From assembly GCF_018812025.1 (NCBI RefSeq), contig NC_063065.1, positions 29,298,240 through 29,362,239 of the forward strand: a stretch of 64,000 nt of DNA, given 5' to 3'. This document shows, in pieces, positions 63,421 through 64,000 of the stretch. Under the pieces are notes generated by a model. The model ran no database searches, was not told the DNA's origin, and saw only the letters and a list, made by a program, of their open reading frames with translations. The position numbers and the translations under genes are program-made. This DNA is from Megalobrama amblycephala. Lineage: Eukaryota; Chordata; Actinopteri; Cypriniformes; Xenocyprididae. Each line of letters starts with the position of its first letter. Within the stretch, counting starts at the first letter, position 1.

Positions 63421-63836
63421 ATTAGATAAAATTAATTTATCTGTAATATTATCATGCATGATCAATTTATAAAAGCAAAACTATACCATTTATTTTACAT
63501 GTTATTCCATAGCCTACGTCTGTTCCCTGATAGCGATCTCTTTGCAAAGTTTGCACAGTCATGATTGTTTCATATGTTGTTTAAAAACAAACATCTAATA
63601 CTGTATAAGCAACACTGGACAACTGGATAGATTAATATTATTTCTCACTATACATGAACATGACAGAAATTTAATATTTTCCTGTATCCTTTCTCGGGTG
63701 TCTCTGTGGTATGCTGAAGATGTAAGACACTGTGATAGTGATGGATAGCTTAATACGTTGGTCATCATGAGACAACTGCTTCTGGGTAAAAATACTGGCA
63801 ATAATAAGTCAAATTATTGGTAAAGAGATTTATATA
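63421..63836. other. Noncoding sequence, possibly decayed LINE
   Basis: No recognisable domain after the RT scrap. Confidence 0.3.
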
Positions 63837-63838
63837 TA

Positions 63839-64000
63839 CAGTGCTCAGTGTAAATGAGTACACCCCCTTTGAAAAGTAACATTTTAAACAATATCTCAAT
63901 GAACACAAAAACAATTTCCAAAATGTTGACAAGACTAAGTTTAATATAACATCTGTTTAACTTTAATAATATTTAATAATATAACTTAGATTACGCATTT
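63839..64000. mobile_element. Tc1/mariner element end, cut by window edge
   Basis: Starts CAGTGCTCAGTGTAAATGAG, then TACACCCCCTTTGAAAAGTA, after TA at 63,837-38. This is a terminus I recognise from fish Tc1-like elements. The rest lies beyond the window. Confidence 0.7.

Overview
This window reads as vertebrate nuclear DNA from a teleost, most likely a cyprinid. It is AT-rich and its genes are spliced. Between and inside the genes lie Tc1/mariner, hAT-like and TTAA-target DNA elements, L2-type LINEs, a DIRS-type retrotransposon and a 5S-rRNA-derived SINE. The teleost call is strong. The cyprinid call is an inference from which repeat families are present, and no database could be searched.

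The only host genes I can support are two members of one secreted or membrane zona-pellucida-domain family, both on the minus strand. Gene B (42,021-61,309) is complete: 13 coding exons, conventional GT-AG introns, matching phases, no internal stop and 709 codons. It has a signal peptide, an N-terminal cysteine-containing domain, a ten-cysteine ZP module, a basic furin-like site and a C-terminal membrane anchor. Gene A enters from the left edge with only its first coding exon (493-621). That exon matches gene B exon 1 in architecture and phase, so the two look like tandem paralogues about 41 kb apart.

Between the genes, from left to right: small MITEs (0.9-4 kb); a decayed Ty3/gypsy remnant (4.5-5.2 kb); a deleted L2 LINE (6.3-9.8 kb); a three-level nest with a Tc1 split by a second Tc1 that is itself split by an L2 (10.5-14.6 kb); a 41-bp perfect hairpin (14.73 kb); a MITE inside a related MITE (16.2-17.4 kb); a 3.06-kb hAT-like element carrying a nested palindromic TA element (18.3-21.4 kb); an intron-containing Tc1/IS630-like transposon (24.7-27.3 kb); a foldback holding a hAT inside a hAT (28.2-31.0 kb); a 5S-derived SINE (31.8-32.1 kb); a DIRS-type element with inverted ends (32.6-38.7 kb); and a second DIRS fragment in the opposite orientation (39.3-40.2 kb).

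Gene B's introns hold further repeats: several TTAA-target MITEs, an L2-type LINE interrupted by two TTAA elements, an unusually informative palindrome-in-palindrome at 49.4-51.2 kb, and microsatellites. Upstream of gene B are simple repeats, an L1-like reverse transcriptase scrap and the end of another Tc1 element cut by the window edge.

I found no CRISPR array, tRNA, rRNA gene or bacterial-type operon. I do not see a clearly new biological system. The most valuable content is the intact ZP gene and the insertions whose pre-insertion sequence can be read elsewhere in the same window.
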